Shown here one piece after another: positions 24,896-34,327 of a DNA stretch of 34,431 nucleotides. Both the position numbers and the translations under genes were made by a program. The stretch comes from Desulfobacterales bacterium. GTDB taxonomy: Bacteria > Desulfobacterota > Desulfovibrionia > Desulfovibrionales > Desulfothermaceae. The notes beneath the pieces were generated by a model. It was not told the DNA's origin. It worked only from the letters and a program-made list of their open reading frames with translations, and did no database searches. Position 1 is the first letter of the stretch. Each line of letters starts with the position of its first letter. Location of the stretch: the NCBI GenBank assembly GCA_027064715.1, contig JAMOPG010000198.1, positions 1 through 34,431 of the forward strand. The letters are read 5' to 3'.

Positions 24896-26092
24896 ATGAG
24901 TAATATAAAAAGGGTTGTACTTGCATATTCTGGGGGTCTTGATACCTCTGTTATTTTAAAATGGATAAAAAATACATATAATTGTGAGGTAATAACCTTT
25001 ACAGCAGATTTGGGGCAGGGAGAAGAGTTAGATGGTCTTGAACAAAAGGCCATAGCAACAGGGGCCACAAAGGCATATATTTTAGACTTAAAAGAAGAGT
25101 TTGCAAAGGATTACGTGTTTCCTGCTTTTAGGGCAGGTGCAATTTATGAAGGAAGATATCTACTTGGGACATCTCTTGCTAGACCATTAATTGCCAAAAA
25201 GATGGTGGAGATTGCAAGAGAGGTTGGTGCTGATGCAGTTGCCCATGGAGCAACAGGTAAAGGGAATGATCAGGTGAGATTTGAACTATCTGTGATGGCC
25301 CTTGCTCCAGAGTTAAAGACAATAGCCCCTTGGAGGGAATGGAATTTAAGGTCAAGGACAGACCTTATTAATTATGCAAAGGAAAATGGTATCCATGTCC
25401 CTGTGACAAAAAAAAGGCCTTATAGCTGTGATAGAAATTTATTACATATAAGTTTTGAAGGTGGTGAATTGGAAGATCCCTGGGCTGAGCCTTCAGAGCA
25501 TACATATGTGCTCACAACGCCACCAGAAAAGGCCCCTGATGAACCAGAAATTATTACATTGGATTTTGAAAAAGGGGATCCTGTTGCAATAAATGGAAAA
25601 AGATATAGTCCTGCAGAGCTTATCTTAAAATTGAATGAAATAGGTGGACGACATGGCATAGGCAGGATTGACATTGTTGAAAACAGGTTTGTGGGGATGA
25701 AGTCTAGAGGGGTTTATGAGACACCTGGTGGAACAATAATCCATGTTGCTCACAGGGATCTAGAAGGGATATGCCTTGATAGAGAGGTAATGCACCTAAG
25801 AGACTCTTTGATTCCCAGATATTCTGAGATGATATATTATGGATTTTGGTTTTCACCAGAAAGAGAGAGTCTGCAGAAATATTTTGATGCAACTCAAGAA
25901 AGAGTTACAGGAAGTGTAAGGCTTAAATTATACAAAGGTGGCGTTTATCCAATTGGAAGAAAATCTCCTTATTCTCTTTACAATTCTGAGCTGGTCACCT
26001 TTGAGGCAGATGAGGTTTATAATCAACAAGATGCAACAGGATTTATAAGATTGCAGGGCTTAAGGCTCATTGCTGGAAATAAGAGATTGTAG
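24896..26092 (+). CDS. argG: Argininosuccinate synthase
   Basis: A 398-residue enzyme joining citrulline and aspartate with ATP. The N-terminal PP-loop is [15 protein letters not shown] (residues ~9-23). The remaining family marks are present: [32 protein letters not shown] and TPGGT. It is the short bacterial form (about 400). It begins 24 bases after argF with a GGGGG-type ribosome site before the ATG, and ends 12 bases before argH. Confidence 0.98.
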   Translation: MSNIKRVVLAYSGGLDTSVILKWIKNTYNCEVITFTADLGQGEELDGLEQKAIATGATKAYILDLKEEFAKDYVFPAFRAGAIYEGRYLLGTSLARPLIAKKMVEIAREVGADAVAHGATGKGNDQVRFELSVMALAPELKTIAPWREWNLRSRTDLINYAKENGIHVPVTKKRPYSCDRNLLHISFEGGELEDPWAEPSEHTYVLTTPPEKAPDEPEIITLDFEKGDPVAINGKRYSPAELILKLNEIGGRHGIGRIDIVENRFVGMKSRGVYETPGGTIIHVAHRDLEGICLDREVMHLRDSLIPRYSEMIYYGFWFSPERESLQKYFDATQERVTGSVRLKLYKGGVYPIGRKSPYSLYNSELVTFEADEVYNQQDATGFIRLQGLRLIAGNKRL

Positions 26093-26104
26093 TGGAGCAT
26101 TTAT

Positions 26105-27493
26105 ATGTGGAAAGGTAGATTTAAGGAAAATTTAGATGAGCTTGTGCTGGATTATACAGCATCAATAGATATTGATAAATATTTTGCTGAGCAAGATGTA
26201 AAAGGATCAATAGCTCATGCAAAAATGCTTACAAAACAGGGGATATTGACAGCAGAAGAGGGGGAAAAAATAGTAGCTGGTTTAGAAAAAATATTAAAGG
26301 AAATTAAAGAGGGGTCTTTTCCTTGGAGAAAGGATTTGGAAGATGTTCATCTAAATGTGGAGATGAGACTAACTGAGTTAGTGGGTGATGTGGGCAAAAA
26401 ATTGCATACAGCAAGAAGTAGAAATGATCAGGTTGCATTAGATTTCAGGATGTTTGTTTTGGATAGGATTAAGATATGGCAAAATGGGCTTATTAATTTA
26501 ATTAATACATTAAAATCAAGGGCCTCTGAACACATAGAGGTTATTATGCCTGGCTATACTCATCTACAACCAGCTCAGCCAGTATCTTTAGCTCAATATC
26601 TACTTGCTTATGCATTTATGTTTAAACGTGATTTTGAGAGAATCGAAGATATAAAAAAAAGGGTAGCTGTATCTCCATTAGGGGCCGCTGCACTGGCAGG
26701 TACCACCCATTTTATTGATCCTGATTTTGTTAAACAAGAGATAGGCTTTTTAGATGTTTTTTCAAATAGTATGGATGCAGTATCTGATAGGGATTTTGTC
26801 TTAGAGGCCCTTTTTTGTGGTTCTGTTATTATGGTGCACTTAAGCAGATTGTGTGAAGAGATAATAATCTTTTCCAATCCATGTTTTGGGTTTATTTTAC
26901 TACCAGATGAATTTGCCACAGGTTCATCTATTATGCCACAGAAAAAGAATCCTGATGTTGCAGAACTCATGAGAGGAAGATCTTCAAAGACAATTGGGAA
27001 CCTAGTTTCTCTTTTAACCCTTATAAAATCTTTACCTCTGGCTTATAATAGGGATCTACAAGAAGACAAGCCTCCATTTATAGATAGTGATAAGATAGTT
27101 TCCTCTTCTTTAGTAATTATGTCTCGAATGATGGAAAAAATAGAATTTGATGCAAAAAATATGAGAAAGGCATTAAATAAAGGTTTTTTAAATGCCACAG
27201 AGTTGGCAGATTATCTTGTAACTAAAGGGATACCTTTTAGAGAGTCTCATTATATAACAGGCAAGATTGTTGCATATGCTGAGGAAAATGGAAAAGGGTT
27301 GGAAGAGCTTACAATAGATGAGTTTAGGAGATTTTCAGATAAGATAGATGAAGATGTCTATTCTGTACTTGATTATAAAAATGCAGTGAAAAGGAGAAAT
27401 ATAGAAGGGGGAACAGGCTTTGATTCTATTAAGGTACAGATTAAAAAGATAGATGCTTGGATTGAAGACAAAAAAAATGGCGGAAGCGTATAG
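26105..27493 (+). CDS. argH: Argininosuccinate lyase
   Basis: A 462-residue member of the fumarase/aspartase superfamily; it splits argininosuccinate to arginine and fumarate as a homotetramer. Visible regions: [28 protein letters not shown]-type segment ([12 protein letters not shown]), and the signature loop [12 protein letters not shown] with the catalytic serine. The length is as expected. The last codons (for GSV and the TAG stop, ending 27493) lie inside the 3' end of the convergent selenocysteine tRNA gene, so the stop codon is formed by tRNA T-arm sequence. The residues there (NGGSV) look like a ragged tail and probably do no structural work. Confidence 0.97.
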   Translation: MWKGRFKENLDELVLDYTASIDIDKYFAEQDVKGSIAHAKMLTKQGILTAEEGEKIVAGLEKILKEIKEGSFPWRKDLEDVHLNVEMRLTELVGDVGKKLHTARSRNDQVALDFRMFVLDRIKIWQNGLINLINTLKSRASEHIEVIMPGYTHLQPAQPVSLAQYLLAYAFMFKRDFERIEDIKKRVAVSPLGAAALAGTTHFIDPDFVKQEIGFLDVFSNSMDAVSDRDFVLEALFCGSVIMVHLSRLCEEIIIFSNPCFGFILLPDEFATGSSIMPQKKNPDVAELMRGRSSKTIGNLVSLLTLIKSLPLAYNRDLQEDKPPFIDSDKIVSSSLVIMSRMMEKIEFDAKNMRKALNKGFLNATELADYLVTKGIPFRESHYITGKIVAYAEENGKGLEELTIDEFRRFSDKIDEDVYSVLDYKNAVKRRNIEGGTGFDSIKVQIKKIDAWIEDKKNGGSV

Positions 27494-27571
27494 GAGTCGA
27501 ACCTACCGGCGACCTCTCGGCCGCCCACTGGATTTGAAGTCCAGGCGCCACACCGGTGGCGTAACGCTTCC
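27478..27571 (-). tRNA. selC: tRNA-Sec (anticodon TCA)
   Basis: Read on the minus strand the gene begins GGAAGCGT and ends ACGCTTCCG followed by an encoded CCA (27480-27478). It has the selenocysteine hallmarks: an 8-bp acceptor stem with G discriminator, a D-arm CCACCGGTGTGG, an anticodon stem-loop CTGGACTTCAAATCCAG with anticodon TCA, a long variable arm GGGCGGCCGAGAGGTCGCC, and a T-arm GTAGGTTCGACTCCTAT. It implies the genome uses selenocysteine at UGA (e.g. formate dehydrogenase or hydrogenase), although no selenoprotein was recognised here. The 3' end overlaps argH by 16 bases. Confidence 0.97.
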
Positions 27572-27581
27572 GCTGAAAATG

Positions 27582-27610
27582 ATTATTAATTATTTTTTTT
27601 AAAATGTAAA
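27582..27610 (-). promoter_or_regulatory. Promoter of the selenocysteine tRNA gene
   Basis: On the minus strand TTTACA (27610-27605) and AATAAT (27587-27582) are separated by 17 bases, and the tRNA 5' end lies 10 bases after the -10. Both boxes are five of six to consensus. The site lies in the 100-base divergent gap with ftsH. Confidence 0.6.
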
Positions 27611-27671
27611 TACCCAAATTTTTATGATAAATTTCAAAGAAAAAAACAAAAATTTTTAGGAGGATTGGGCC

Positions 27672-29585
27672 TTGAATAATTTTGCCAAAAATTTAGTTGT
27701 ATGGACAATAATCTGTTTAGTTTTGATTGCTCTGTTTAATATGTTTAATCAACCCATGGGGCATCAAGCCACGGTTCCTTATTCTGAGTTTTTGAAATTA
27801 GTTGATAGTGGGGATGTGATAGCAGTGAAAATAGATGGAGAGAAAATAGAGGGAAGGCTTTTAGATAATAGGTTTTTTGTGACTTATGCCCCTGAAAATG
27901 ATCCAAATCTTGTTCCTCTGTTAATTAAAAAAGGGGTCTCTGTGGAAGTAGAGCCTAAACAAGAGTCTCCATGGTATATTACTATATTGGCGTCGTGGTT
28001 TCCAATGCTTCTTCTCATAGGTGTATGGATATTTTTCATGCGACAGATGCAAGGAGGGGCAGGGGGCAAGGCATTTTCTTTTGGGAGATCCAGGGCTAAG
28101 TTAATGTCAGAAGAAGATAATAAGGTCACTTTTGATGATGTTGCTGGAGTGGATGAGGCAAAAGAGGAGCTGCAAGAGGTTGTGGAATTTTTGAAAAATC
28201 CCAAAAAATTTACCAGATTAGGTGGTCGAATCCCCAAAGGGGTTTTGTTGGTTGGTCCTCCAGGAACAGGTAAGACACTCCTTGCAAGGGCAGTTGCAGG
28301 AGAGGCTGGGGTTCCATTTTTTTCTATATCAGGATCTGACTTTGTGGAGATGTTTGTGGGAGTTGGTGCTGCAAGGGTGAGGGACCTTTTTATGCAAGGG
28401 AAAAAGCATGCCCCTTGTCTTATATTTATTGATGAGATTGATGCTGTTGGGAGACAAAGAGGCGCAGGTCTAGGTGGTGGTCATGATGAGAGGGAACAGA
28501 CCTTGAATCAGCTTTTAGTGGAAATGGATGGATTTGAGAGCAACGAAGGAGTAATCTTGATAGCGGCAACAAATAGGCCTGATGTCCTTGATCCTGCCCT
28601 GCTTAGACCTGGTAGGTTTGATAGACAAATAGTGGTTCCTAATCCTGATTTAAAAGGAAGATTAGAAATATTAAAGATATACGCAAAAAAGGTGAAGATG
28701 TCTAAAGATGTGGATCTTGAGGTTTTGGCCAGGGGGACCCCTGGGTTTTCTGGTGCTGATTTAGAAAATATGGTCAATGAGGCAGCATTAATTGCTGCTA
28801 AAAAGAACAAGAATGAAATAGATATGACTGACTTAGAAGAGGCAAAGGACAAGGTGTTAATGGGTAAAGAGAGAAAGAGCGTGATTTTGAGCGAAGAGGA
28901 AAAAAGGCTCACTGCATATCATGAGGCTGGTCATGCAGTGGTAGCAAAGATACTTCCTAAGGCTGATCCTGTACATAAGGTATCTATTATTCCAAGAGGG
29001 CAGGCATTAGGTGTAACAATGCAACTTCCTTTGGATGATCGCCACAATTATACAAAAGAATATTTGGAAGACACCCTTGCAGTGTTGATGGGTGGGCGTG
29101 TAGCTGAGCAGATGTTTTTAAATGTTATGACAACTGGTGCAGCTAATGATTTAGATAGGGCATTTAAGATGGCAAGGAGAATGGTATGTGAATGGGGCAT
29201 GAGTGAGGCCTTTGGATCCATTGCTTTGAGTGAAAATGGTCAGGAAGTCTTTTTAGGTAGGGATCTTGTTCAATACAAACATTATAGTGAAGAAACTGCC
29301 AGACTGATAGACAGAGAGATAATGAAAATATTAAAAAAGGCCTATGATAGAGCAAAAGAAATTCTTGAAACTCATGAACAAAAGATTCACATAATTGTTA
29401 AATATCTCTTAGAAAGAGAGACCTTAACTGGAAAGGATTTGGATCTCATTATGGAAGGTAAAGAACTTCCGCCTGCTAATAAACAAGAGGTTCCCAATAC
29501 ACAAGTTAATCAGGTGGAGAATTCTGTAAAAGATGAGTCAAGCGATGATTTTGAATTAGCTGAAGATGAAGATAAGGGACAATAG
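27672..29585 (+). CDS. ftsH: ATP-dependent zinc metalloprotease FtsH
   Basis: A 637-residue membrane protease that degrades damaged or short-lived membrane and cytosolic proteins as a hexamer. Two N-terminal membrane helices (about 7-26 and 102-122) flank a periplasmic domain. The AAA+ module has Walker [14 protein letters not shown], Walker [15 protein letters not shown], and a second region of homology [21 protein letters not shown]; the peptidase has HEAGHAVV (zinc). The tail is acidic. The start is TTG at 27672, eight bases after AGGAGG; no ATG fits. Immediately followed by folP (2-base gap). Confidence 0.98.
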   Translation: MNNFAKNLVVWTIICLVLIALFNMFNQPMGHQATVPYSEFLKLVDSGDVIAVKIDGEKIEGRLLDNRFFVTYAPENDPNLVPLLIKKGVSVEVEPKQESPWYITILASWFPMLLLIGVWIFFMRQMQGGAGGKAFSFGRSRAKLMSEEDNKVTFDDVAGVDEAKEELQEVVEFLKNPKKFTRLGGRIPKGVLLVGPPGTGKTLLARAVAGEAGVPFFSISGSDFVEMFVGVGAARVRDLFMQGKKHAPCLIFIDEIDAVGRQRGAGLGGGHDEREQTLNQLLVEMDGFESNEGVILIAATNRPDVLDPALLRPGRFDRQIVVPNPDLKGRLEILKIYAKKVKMSKDVDLEVLARGTPGFSGADLENMVNEAALIAAKKNKNEIDMTDLEEAKDKVLMGKERKSVILSEEEKRLTAYHEAGHAVVAKILPKADPVHKVSIIPRGQALGVTMQLPLDDRHNYTKEYLEDTLAVLMGGRVAEQMFLNVMTTGAANDLDRAFKMARRMVCEWGMSEAFGSIALSENGQEVFLGRDLVQYKHYSEETARLIDREIMKILKKAYDRAKEILETHEQKIHIIVKYLLERETLTGKDLDLIMEGKELPPANKQEVPNTQVNQVENSVKDESSDDFELAEDEDKGQ

Positions 29586-29587
29586 AT

Positions 29588-30436
29588 ATGGGACAGAGTT
29601 ATGAATGGAAGATCTTAAATGGAGAAGTAATTAAGATGCCTCCGTATATTGTGGTTGGTATATTAAATGTCACACCTGATTCTTTTTTTGATGGAGGGAA
29701 ATATCTAGACAAAGAAAAGGCTATTTCAGGCGTAAAAGAGATGGTTGAACATGGAGCGGATATAATAGATATTGGTGGGGAATCAACCAGGCCATTTTCA
29801 AAGAGAATATGTGCTGAAGAAGAGATGAGAAGGGTAATGCCAGTTCTACAGTGGACAGTTGAAAACTTTAAAGACATAGTGGTGTCAGTGGATACATACA
29901 AGGCAGTAGTTGCAGAGGAGGCCTTGAAAAAAGGGGCCAAGATAATTAATGATGTGTCTGCTTGTAGATTTGATCCAGATCTGTTAGATATTATTTGTGA
30001 ATATAAACCTGGTTATGTGCTCATGCACTCTAAAGGTAGACCTGAAGATATGCAAAAGGACCCACGATATGAAGATGTTGTGTCAGAACTTATGAATTTT
30101 TTTGAACAAAATTTGAAAAAATTAACTACCTCAGGTCTTCCAGAACAAAACATTGTTATTGATCCAGGGATTGGTTTTGGTAAGACATTGGAACACAATC
30201 TTGTTATTTTACAAAACATTGAGAAATTTTTTGAATTGGGAAGACCAGTATATATGGGACTTTCCAATAAGTCTATATGGGAAAAATTGCTTGGACTTCC
30301 TAAAGAAGATAGGGAAACAGCCACACAGGTGGCAACAGCACTACTGGCAAATAGGGGTGTTTATATACACAGGGTCCATGATGTTAAAAAGACTAAAGAT
30401 ACTTTGAAGATTGTGGAAGCGTTTAAAAGCGTTTAA
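29588..30436 (+). CDS. folP: Dihydropteroate synthase
   Basis: A 282-residue folate enzyme condensing hydroxymethyl-dihydropterin diphosphate with p-aminobenzoate; target of sulfonamides. Pterin-site motifs: GILNVTPDSFFDGGKY (residues ~22-37), DIGGESTRPFSK (59 on), and DPGIGFGKT, plus a C-terminal HRVHDVKKT. The extra ~17 N-terminal residues are modestly longer than usual. It starts two bases after the ftsH stop, strongly suggesting coupling, and precedes glmM, an order shared with Desulfovibrio. Confidence 0.97.
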   Translation: MGQSYEWKILNGEVIKMPPYIVVGILNVTPDSFFDGGKYLDKEKAISGVKEMVEHGADIIDIGGESTRPFSKRICAEEEMRRVMPVLQWTVENFKDIVVSVDTYKAVVAEEALKKGAKIINDVSACRFDPDLLDIICEYKPGYVLMHSKGRPEDMQKDPRYEDVVSELMNFFEQNLKKLTTSGLPEQNIVIDPGIGFGKTLEHNLVILQNIEKFFELGRPVYMGLSNKSIWEKLLGLPKEDRETATQVATALLANRGVYIHRVHDVKKTKDTLKIVEAFKSV

Positions 30437-30475
30437 ATCTGCAGTAAAATAGTTAATTGTGGGGGTAGATGTATT

Positions 30476-31858
30476 ATGAGAGTAGGCAAGAATCTTTTTG
30501 GGACAGATGGAATCAGGGGTCTTGTAAATGAATTTCCCATGGAGCCTGAGATAGCAATAAGGCTAGGACTTGCAGTAGGTGAATACTTTCGCAAGGATAA
30601 AAAAAGACACAAGGTTGTTATAGGAAAGGATACAAGGAGATCTGGATATATCTTTGAAACTGCATTGACCTCTGGTCTATGTGCATCTGGAATGGATGTA
30701 TATCTGGTGGGTCCACTTCCTACACCTGCAATCTCATTTCTCACCAAAAATATGAGGGCAGATCTGGGAATAGTAATTTCTGCTTCTCATAATCCCTATT
30801 ATGACAATGGGATAAAATTTTTTGATTCCACTGGATTTAAACTGAGCAATGAGGCTGAAGAACATATTTCCAGTATGGTTTTAGACCCAACAATTAATTG
30901 GAATTATCCCAAAAGTCATGAGGTTGGGAGGGCTTTTAAAATAGAAGATAGTCCAGGGAGATATATTGTATCTTTAAAAAATAGCTTTCCTCCAGATTAT
31001 AAACTAGATGGGATAAAAATAGTGTTAGATTGTGCCAATGGTGCAGCATATAAGGTTGCGCCGTTGGTTTTTGAAGAATTAGGCGCAGATGTTATAAAGA
31101 TTGGGGTGAGCCCCAATGGATTGAATATCAATGAGGAATGTGGTGCACTTTATCCTGAAAAAGTCAGAGATTTGGTGTTAAAAAATGGCGCAGATATAGG
31201 AATTGCCCTTGATGGTGATGGGGATAGGGTGATTTTGGTTGATGAAAAGGGAAGGATAGTGGATGGGGATCAGATAATGGCCTTTTGTGCTGAAGATATG
31301 ATGGAAAATGGTGAGCTTCCAGGTGGTGTGCTAGTAGCAACAGTTATGAGTAATATGGCGTTGGAGATTTTTATGCAAGAAAAAGGAGGAAAGCTCATCA
31401 GAACTCCTGTTGGGGATAGATATGTTGTTGAAAAAATGAGAGATATAGGGGCAAGCTTTGGTGGAGAACAGTCTGGGCATCTTATTTTTTTTAAATATTC
31501 CACAACTGGTGATGGGATATTGGCTGCTCTGCAGGCATTAAAGATAATGATAAAAAAGGGTAAAAGGCTTTCTGAACTTGCTGGAAAATTGGAGTTATTT
31601 CCTCAAAAGTTGATAAATGTACCTATAACCCAAAAAATACCTTTTGAGCAGATTAGTGAGATACAAAAATTAAAAAATAAGATAGTAGAACGTCTTAAAA
31701 ATAGAGGAAGGGTCCTTCTTAGATATTCTGGCACAGAACCCAAGGCCAGAATTATGGTGGAAGGAGAAGATTTGGATTTAGTGGAAAAATTTGCAGAAGA
31801 ATTGGCAAATACTGTGCGGTCTTTGCTTGGAAATAAGGATGAGGAAAATTTTAAATAG
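30476..31858 (+). CDS. glmM: Phosphoglucosamine mutase
   Basis: A 460-residue phosphohexomutase interconverting glucosamine 6- and 1-phosphate for UDP-GlcNAc, hence peptidoglycan and lipid A. The N-terminal [10 protein letters not shown] marks GlmM; the phosphoserine loop is [16 protein letters not shown]; the metal loop is LDGDGDRVI; the sugar loop [10 protein letters not shown]; and the phosphate-binding end [15 protein letters not shown]. Length is as usual (about 450). A GGGGG ribosome site lies eight to twelve bases before the ATG. It lies 39 bases after folP. Confidence 0.97.
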   Translation: MRVGKNLFGTDGIRGLVNEFPMEPEIAIRLGLAVGEYFRKDKKRHKVVIGKDTRRSGYIFETALTSGLCASGMDVYLVGPLPTPAISFLTKNMRADLGIVISASHNPYYDNGIKFFDSTGFKLSNEAEEHISSMVLDPTINWNYPKSHEVGRAFKIEDSPGRYIVSLKNSFPPDYKLDGIKIVLDCANGAAYKVAPLVFEELGADVIKIGVSPNGLNINEECGALYPEKVRDLVLKNGADIGIALDGDGDRVILVDEKGRIVDGDQIMAFCAEDMMENGELPGGVLVATVMSNMALEIFMQEKGGKLIRTPVGDRYVVEKMRDIGASFGGEQSGHLIFFKYSTTGDGILAALQALKIMIKKGKRLSELAGKLELFPQKLINVPITQKIPFEQISEIQKLKNKIVERLKNRGRVLLRYSGTEPKARIMVEGEDLDLVEKFAEELANTVRSLLGNKDEENFK

Positions 31859-31898
31859 ATTTTAATAATTATTTATAGTTTTTATAAGGAGAGAGATT

Positions 31899-32771
31899 AT
31901 GAAGATAAATAAAGTAGTTATCCCAGTGGCAGGGTGGGGCACCAGATCACTTCCTGCAACAAAAAACCTACCAAAAGAGATGTTACCAATATTTAAAAAG
32001 CCTTGTATCCAGTACATTGTGGAAGAATCCATGGCATCTGATGTCAAAAATGTGATATTTATTACTAATAAAAATAAAAATATAATAGAAGATCACTTTG
32101 ACTATAATCTGTCATTAGAATGGGTGTTAGAGAGAAGTGGGAAAAAAGAGCTTTTAGAAGAGGTGAGAAAGGTTGCTGAGCTTGCAAATATTATAAGTAT
32201 TAGACAAAAGCGTCAAATGGGATTGGGGCATGCAGTGCTCTGTGCAAAGGATGTAATTATGGATGAGGCCTTTGCTGTAATAGTTGGAGATGATCTTTTG
32301 TTTAGTGCCACCCCTGGGATTAAGCAGCTAATAGAAGTTGCAGAAACAGAAAACATGGCAGTAATAGGGGTAATGCCAGTTAAGAAGGAGCTTGTTAATA
32401 GGTATGGAATAATTAATGGTGAAAAGATTGGATCTTATTTGTATAGGGTAAGGGATCTGCAAGAGAAGCCTAAGGTAGAAGAAGCTGCGTCGAATCTGGC
32501 AATAGTTGGGAGATATGTATTGACATCAGATATATTTCGCCACTTGGAAGATATGTATGATCCTACAATGAAAGAGGAACTGGAATTGACCGAAGCCTTG
32601 AAGAGATTGGCATATGATAATAAGTTACTTGCTGTGAGATTACAGGGGATGAGGTTTGATGTGGGAAACTGGGTAGATTATTTGGTTGCCAATATATATT
32701 TTGCTCTGCACGATGAAGAACTCAGGGATGATGTAATAAATAGACTTAGGGAGCTCATTCCGTGTCCATAA
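31899..32771 (+). CDS. galU: UTP-glucose-1-phosphate uridylyltransferase
   Basis: A 290-residue nucleotidyltransferase making UDP-glucose for glycans and lipopolysaccharide. The N-terminus VVIPVAGWGTRSLPATKNLPKEM is the GalU form of the nucleotide loop (GxGTRxLPATK), followed by KPCIQYIVEE and RQMGLGHAVLCAK (uridine site). An AAGGAGAG ribosome site is five or six bases from the ATG. Its end overlaps the next gene by 10 bases. Lies with glmM, so sugar-nucleotide supply is grouped here. Confidence 0.97.
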   Translation: MKINKVVIPVAGWGTRSLPATKNLPKEMLPIFKKPCIQYIVEESMASDVKNVIFITNKNKNIIEDHFDYNLSLEWVLERSGKKELLEEVRKVAELANIISIRQKRQMGLGHAVLCAKDVIMDEAFAVIVGDDLLFSATPGIKQLIEVAETENMAVIGVMPVKKELVNRYGIINGEKIGSYLYRVRDLQEKPKVEEAASNLAIVGRYVLTSDIFRHLEDMYDPTMKEELELTEALKRLAYDNKLLAVRLQGMRFDVGNWVDYLVANIYFALHDEELRDDVINRLRELIPCP

Positions 32772-33415
32772 AAAGAGTTTTTTTGTTGCTTGTTTTATTA
32801 TTTTTTTCAACAAAGGCAAGTTCACTAAAGATTTTGGCATCGGAGATTGATACAAATATAAAAAAAGCATATAATGGACTGAAGAGTTTCTCTGTAAACA
32901 TAGTCATAAATATAGTAGATGATCAGTATAAATATTTTTTGGCTCAAGACAAAAACAATGTTTACATTGAATGGAAAGGTGTAAATAATTCTACATCCAT
33001 AAAAGAAGAAGATATCCCGGTAATTCCACTAAATATTAAAATGTATACAACTCCATATGATTTTTGGAGAAGTTTAGGTATTGATATAAACAAGATATCA
33101 TATGATTATGTAAACCATGTTCCATGTTTGGTTATAGGAGGAGATAAAAACAGAATTTTTATAGATATTGAACATTTTTCAATTAGAAAAATAGAGATAA
33201 ACAATGTCAGTTATCTATTTGATGATTTTATGTATATTGGAAATTACTATCTTCCTCATAAAATAGAAATTGTGTGTTCAGATTCACTCATAAAAGGCGA
33301 TATTGAATGGAGTGGTATAAATCAATCAATAGAAAAGATACATGAAATAAGAGGCTCTAATTTTCCAGAGACCCTTATTTATTGTTTTCCTCGCTTTTCA
33401 GAATTTTTTAGATAA
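32762..33415 (+). CDS. Periplasmic LolA-like protein of unknown role
   Basis: A 217-residue exported protein starting with GTG at 32762 inside the end of galU. Residues 1-26 form a signal peptide (SIKRVFLLLVLLFFSTKASS). The rest alternates short beta-strand segments (VNIVINIVDDQYKYFL, VYIEWKG, CLVIGGDKNRIFIDIEHF, YYLPHKIEIV) like the open barrel of LolA or related outer-membrane-lipoprotein carriers, but no diagnostic motif is seen, so I leave the function open. The 10-base overlap with galU suggests coupling. It is the last plus-strand gene before a convergent MarR gene. Confidence 0.6.
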   Translation: MSIKRVFLLLVLLFFSTKASSLKILASEIDTNIKKAYNGLKSFSVNIVINIVDDQYKYFLAQDKNNVYIEWKGVNNSTSIKEEDIPVIPLNIKMYTTPYDFWRSLGIDINKISYDYVNHVPCLVIGGDKNRIFIDIEHFSIRKIEINNVSYLFDDFMYIGNYYLPHKIEIVCSDSLIKGDIEWSGINQSIEKIHEIRGSNFPETLIYCFPRFSEFFR

Positions 33416-33468
33416 AAAGTTGCTATACCTTCCTATTGCAGAGGGGGATAATCTATGATCTTTTTTTA

Positions 33469-33513
33469 TTTTTGCAAAAAAGGTTTACAATATTAACATT
33501 TTTTGCAAAAAAT
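33469..33513. repeat. Two copies of a T5GCA6 palindrome between convergent genes
   Basis: TTTTTGCAAAAAA occurs at 33469-33481 and again at 33500-33512, 31 bases apart. The second copy is part of a 16-base perfect palindrome (33498-33513) that touches the marR stop codon. The AT-only arms make a weak hairpin, so a terminator role is doubtful; curved A-tract DNA or a protein site is equally possible. Confidence 0.5.
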
Positions 33514-33980
33514 TATTTAAATGTGTTTTTTACTACTTCCATACTCTCAATGAGCTTATTGAGGTAATCAAAGAGATTTGAGCGTTCTTGAGGTTTTATG
33601 TGTTCAATCAATTTTTTATGTATGTCTAATCTAAATTGTTCTATCTCTTCTATTTTTTTCTTTCCTTTAGGGGTTAAAGAGAGAAGTTTAACCCTATTGT
33701 CCTTTGGATCTTCTATTTTTTCAACCAAACCTTTTGCCATAAGGCCTTTTATAATTTTTGTTATTCTACTTTTGGCAACCTCCATTTTTTCTGATAGATG
33801 TTTAACAGTTAGGTACCGTTCCCCTTTGAATAGCAAGAGACATTTAATTTCAGCGTATGGTATTTCAAACCTTTTCTTCGTATACGTCCTGCTATCATTA
33901 CAACACGAGACAATTACATCTATTATTTCCCTAAGTCTTTTGGCTTGATATTCTATTATCTTTTCATCTTGATTGTTCAT
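33513..33980 (-). CDS. MarR family transcriptional regulator
   Basis: A 155-residue winged-helix repressor-type regulator of the MarR family, a dimer that binds palindromic DNA. Helices and wing: AEIKCLLLFKGERYLTVKHL, SEKMEVAKSRITKIIKGLMAKGLVEK as recognition helix, then EDPKDNRVKLLSLTPKGKKK, the wing with the DxR motif. I start at ATG 33980 (MNNQDE); the longer frame upstream reads a hydrophobic non-MarR stretch and would cover a palindromic operator. No ribosome site precedes this ATG, and the predicted transcription start falls on it. Ligand and targets are unknown; self-regulation is likely from the palindrome at 34011-34031. Confidence 0.88.
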   Translation of the reverse strand: MNNQDEKIIEYQAKRLREIIDVIVSCCNDSRTYTKKRFEIPYAEIKCLLLFKGERYLTVKHLSEKMEVAKSRITKIIKGLMAKGLVEKIEDPKDNRVKLLSLTPKGKKKIEEIEQFRLDIHKKLIEHIKPQERSNLFDYLNKLIESMEVVKNTFK

Positions 33981-33987
33981 ACAGGCA

Positions 33988-34016
33988 ATAATTAATGATC
34001 TTCCAAAAGATGTCAA
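33988..34016 (-). promoter_or_regulatory. marR promoter (leaderless geometry)
   Basis: On the minus strand a perfect TTGACA (34016-34011) is 17 bases from AATTAT (33993-33988), which lies seven bases before the marR ATG at 33980. A start 7 bases after the -10 would put the first base of the mRNA at or next to the ATG, and there is no ribosome site. Confidence 0.5.
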
Positions 34017-34031
34017 GAAAAAATCTTGACA
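34011..34031. promoter_or_regulatory. Palindromic operator over the marR -35 box
   Basis: TGTCAAGA - AAAAA - TCTTGACA is a perfect inverted repeat with 8-bp arms and a 5-bp centre. Its left arm contains the minus-strand TTGACA of the marR promoter, so a protein bound here would block transcription. Size and symmetry suit a MarR dimer. Confidence 0.6.
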
Positions 34032-34311
34032 ATAAAAATATTTTAAAAAGATTAATAGGTAAAATGATTCCATCAATATTTGTCTGAAGGGTAAGATATT
34101 AAATTTTTAAAATTAGGTTGGTTATGATTCAGCAAATCTCGGTGAGTTTGAGGAGTTAGGATTTATGGGGTAATACAAGGAAAATGATATTTATTTTTCG
34201 CAAAGTATGGGAAAAAAGACGATATTGAAGGTTTAGGAAAAAATTGTATTAATGTTCAAATAATTTGTTGTAATTATTATACAAATAGGTTATTTTAGGA
34301 GGAAAATTAAA
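34032..34311. other. Intergenic stretch without recognised gene
   Basis: From marR's upstream side (33981) to about 34311 no credible coding frame is seen on either strand. The left part holds the operator and promoter described. A weak TTCAAA (34255) - 17 - TATACA (34278) pair precedes the transposase-like gene and may be its promoter. The left end of a mobile element should lie here, but its terminal repeat cannot be defined without the other end. Confidence 0.5.
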
Positions 34312-34327
34312 ATGGAAAGATTATTTT

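Noticed and set aside
34026-34054. Plus-strand TTGACA from the palindrome as a divergent promoter
   Set aside because: No acceptable -10 occurs at 16-18 bases, so only the minus-strand promoter is supported.
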